From Candidatus Odyssella sp. (GTDB taxonomy: Bacteria > Pseudomonadota > Alphaproteobacteria > Paracaedibacterales > CAITNM01), in assembly GCA_020726185.1 (NCBI GenBank), contig DYTB01000014.1, positions 1 through 34,969 on the forward strand: a stretch of DNA of 34,969 bases, in the 5' to 3' direction. Below are positions 34,776 through 34,969 of the stretch, in pieces (the stretch's first letter is position 1; each line of letters opens with the position of its first letter). Below the pieces are notes generated by a model. That model worked only from the letters and a program-made list of their open reading frames with translations. It was not told the DNA's origin and did no database searches. The position numbers and the translations under genes are program-made.

Positions 34776-34969
34776 ATGAGTAAAAAAATTTTATTGCAGT
34801 CCGTAATTAATAAAATTATTGCGGTATTGATTTGTGCTTGGTTTTGTAGTGGCGCGTTTGCTGCTCAGTATCTAAATATTGCTAGTGATGCAGGAGATGC
34901 AGGAGATGCAGGAGGAATTTCCGGTAACGTTATTTTAGGAGATGCTGGCGTTCGGAAAATTGGTGAAGG
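34776..34969 (+). CDS. Start of a secreted, probably autotransporter/adhesin-like protein (partial)
   Basis: A strong AAAAGGAGGGG ribosome-binding site precedes the ATG at 34776. The 64 visible residues begin MSKKILLQSVINKIIAVLIC, a charged start and hydrophobic core, then a FCSGAFAA signal-peptidase region. The mature start QYLNIASDAGDAGDAGGISG is followed by VILGDAGVRKIGEG, like the glycine-rich beta-helix rungs of autotransporter passenger domains. The frame is also open from an in-frame ATG at 34722 but with a poorer start. The gene continues past the window. Family inference is tentative; secretion is well supported. Confidence 0.62.
   Translation, partial: MSKKILLQSVINKIIAVLICAWFCSGAFAAQYLNIASDAGDAGDAGGISGNVILGDAGVRKIGE
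34887..34913 (+). repeat. Three perfect 9-bp repeats (GATGCAGGA) in the last gene
   Basis: Three head-to-tail copies encode Asp-Ala-Gly three times just after the signal peptide. Being a multiple of three, copy changes would alter length without breaking the frame. Confidence 0.75.

Overview
The window is an AT-rich chromosomal segment (roughly two thirds A+T by eye) from an alphaproteobacterium, most plausibly a host-associated lineage of the Holosporales/Rickettsiales kind. Pointers are the conserved alphaproteobacterial order rpoZ - RelA/SpoT homologue - acpS, a DUF1467 gene, the alphaproteobacterial type of ABC exporter, and several genes damaged in ways typical of reductive evolution. 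The taxonomic placement is inference from content; no rRNA gene is present.

Layout. 1-1326 (minus): DEAD-box RNA helicase cut off by the window edge, with an RGG-type repeat tail. 1591-6286: a lipoprotein, a zincin-like protein with an altered HExxH motif, phosphoglycerate kinase, a dicarboxylate/amino-acid:cation symporter and a 3-hydroxyisobutyryl-CoA hydrolase. 6297-7643: a candidate 6S-like structured RNA, acpS, a RelA/SpoT remnant and rpoZ. 7705-9955: a DsbA-like thiol protein and a glycosyltransferase. 9936-13582: four genes of a type II secretion/type IV pilus assembly platform (GspB/PilP-, PilO/GspM-, GspL/PilMN- and GspF-like), the last with a stop at codon 4. 13551-17550: an ABC exporter with an N-terminal frameshift, rsmI, a DUF1467 protein and a secreted trypsin-like protease. 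17522-23841: the Yej peptide importer, split between yejB-yejA on minus and yejE on plus, with glmU, tsaB and rimI between. 23955-25041: two tandem secreted paralogues, the first frameshifted. 25060-28812 (minus): uvrB, tRNA-Val(GAC), mltG, gmk. 28916-31887: an accessory block with a histidine phosphatase framed by 35-bp repeats, a GrpB-GNAT fusion, a small membrane protein and two more GNAT acetyltransferases. 31897-34491: mutS. 34776 to the end: start of a secreted, probably autotransporter-like protein.

Housekeeping themes are DNA repair (uvrB, mutS), envelope building (glmU, mltG, glycosyltransferase), lipid cofactor loading (acpS), translation quality (tsaB, rimI, rsmI, tRNA-Val) and nutrient import (yej, symporter). 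Four genes carry visible lesions: an internal deletion in the RelA/SpoT homologue, a nonsense codon in gspF, and single-base frameshifts in the ABC exporter and one secreted paralogue. No CRISPR array, insertion sequence or prophage was seen. The most unusual items are the 6S-like RNA, the HD-to-ACT RelA/SpoT deletion remnant, the duplicated promoter repeat and the orphan secretion platform.
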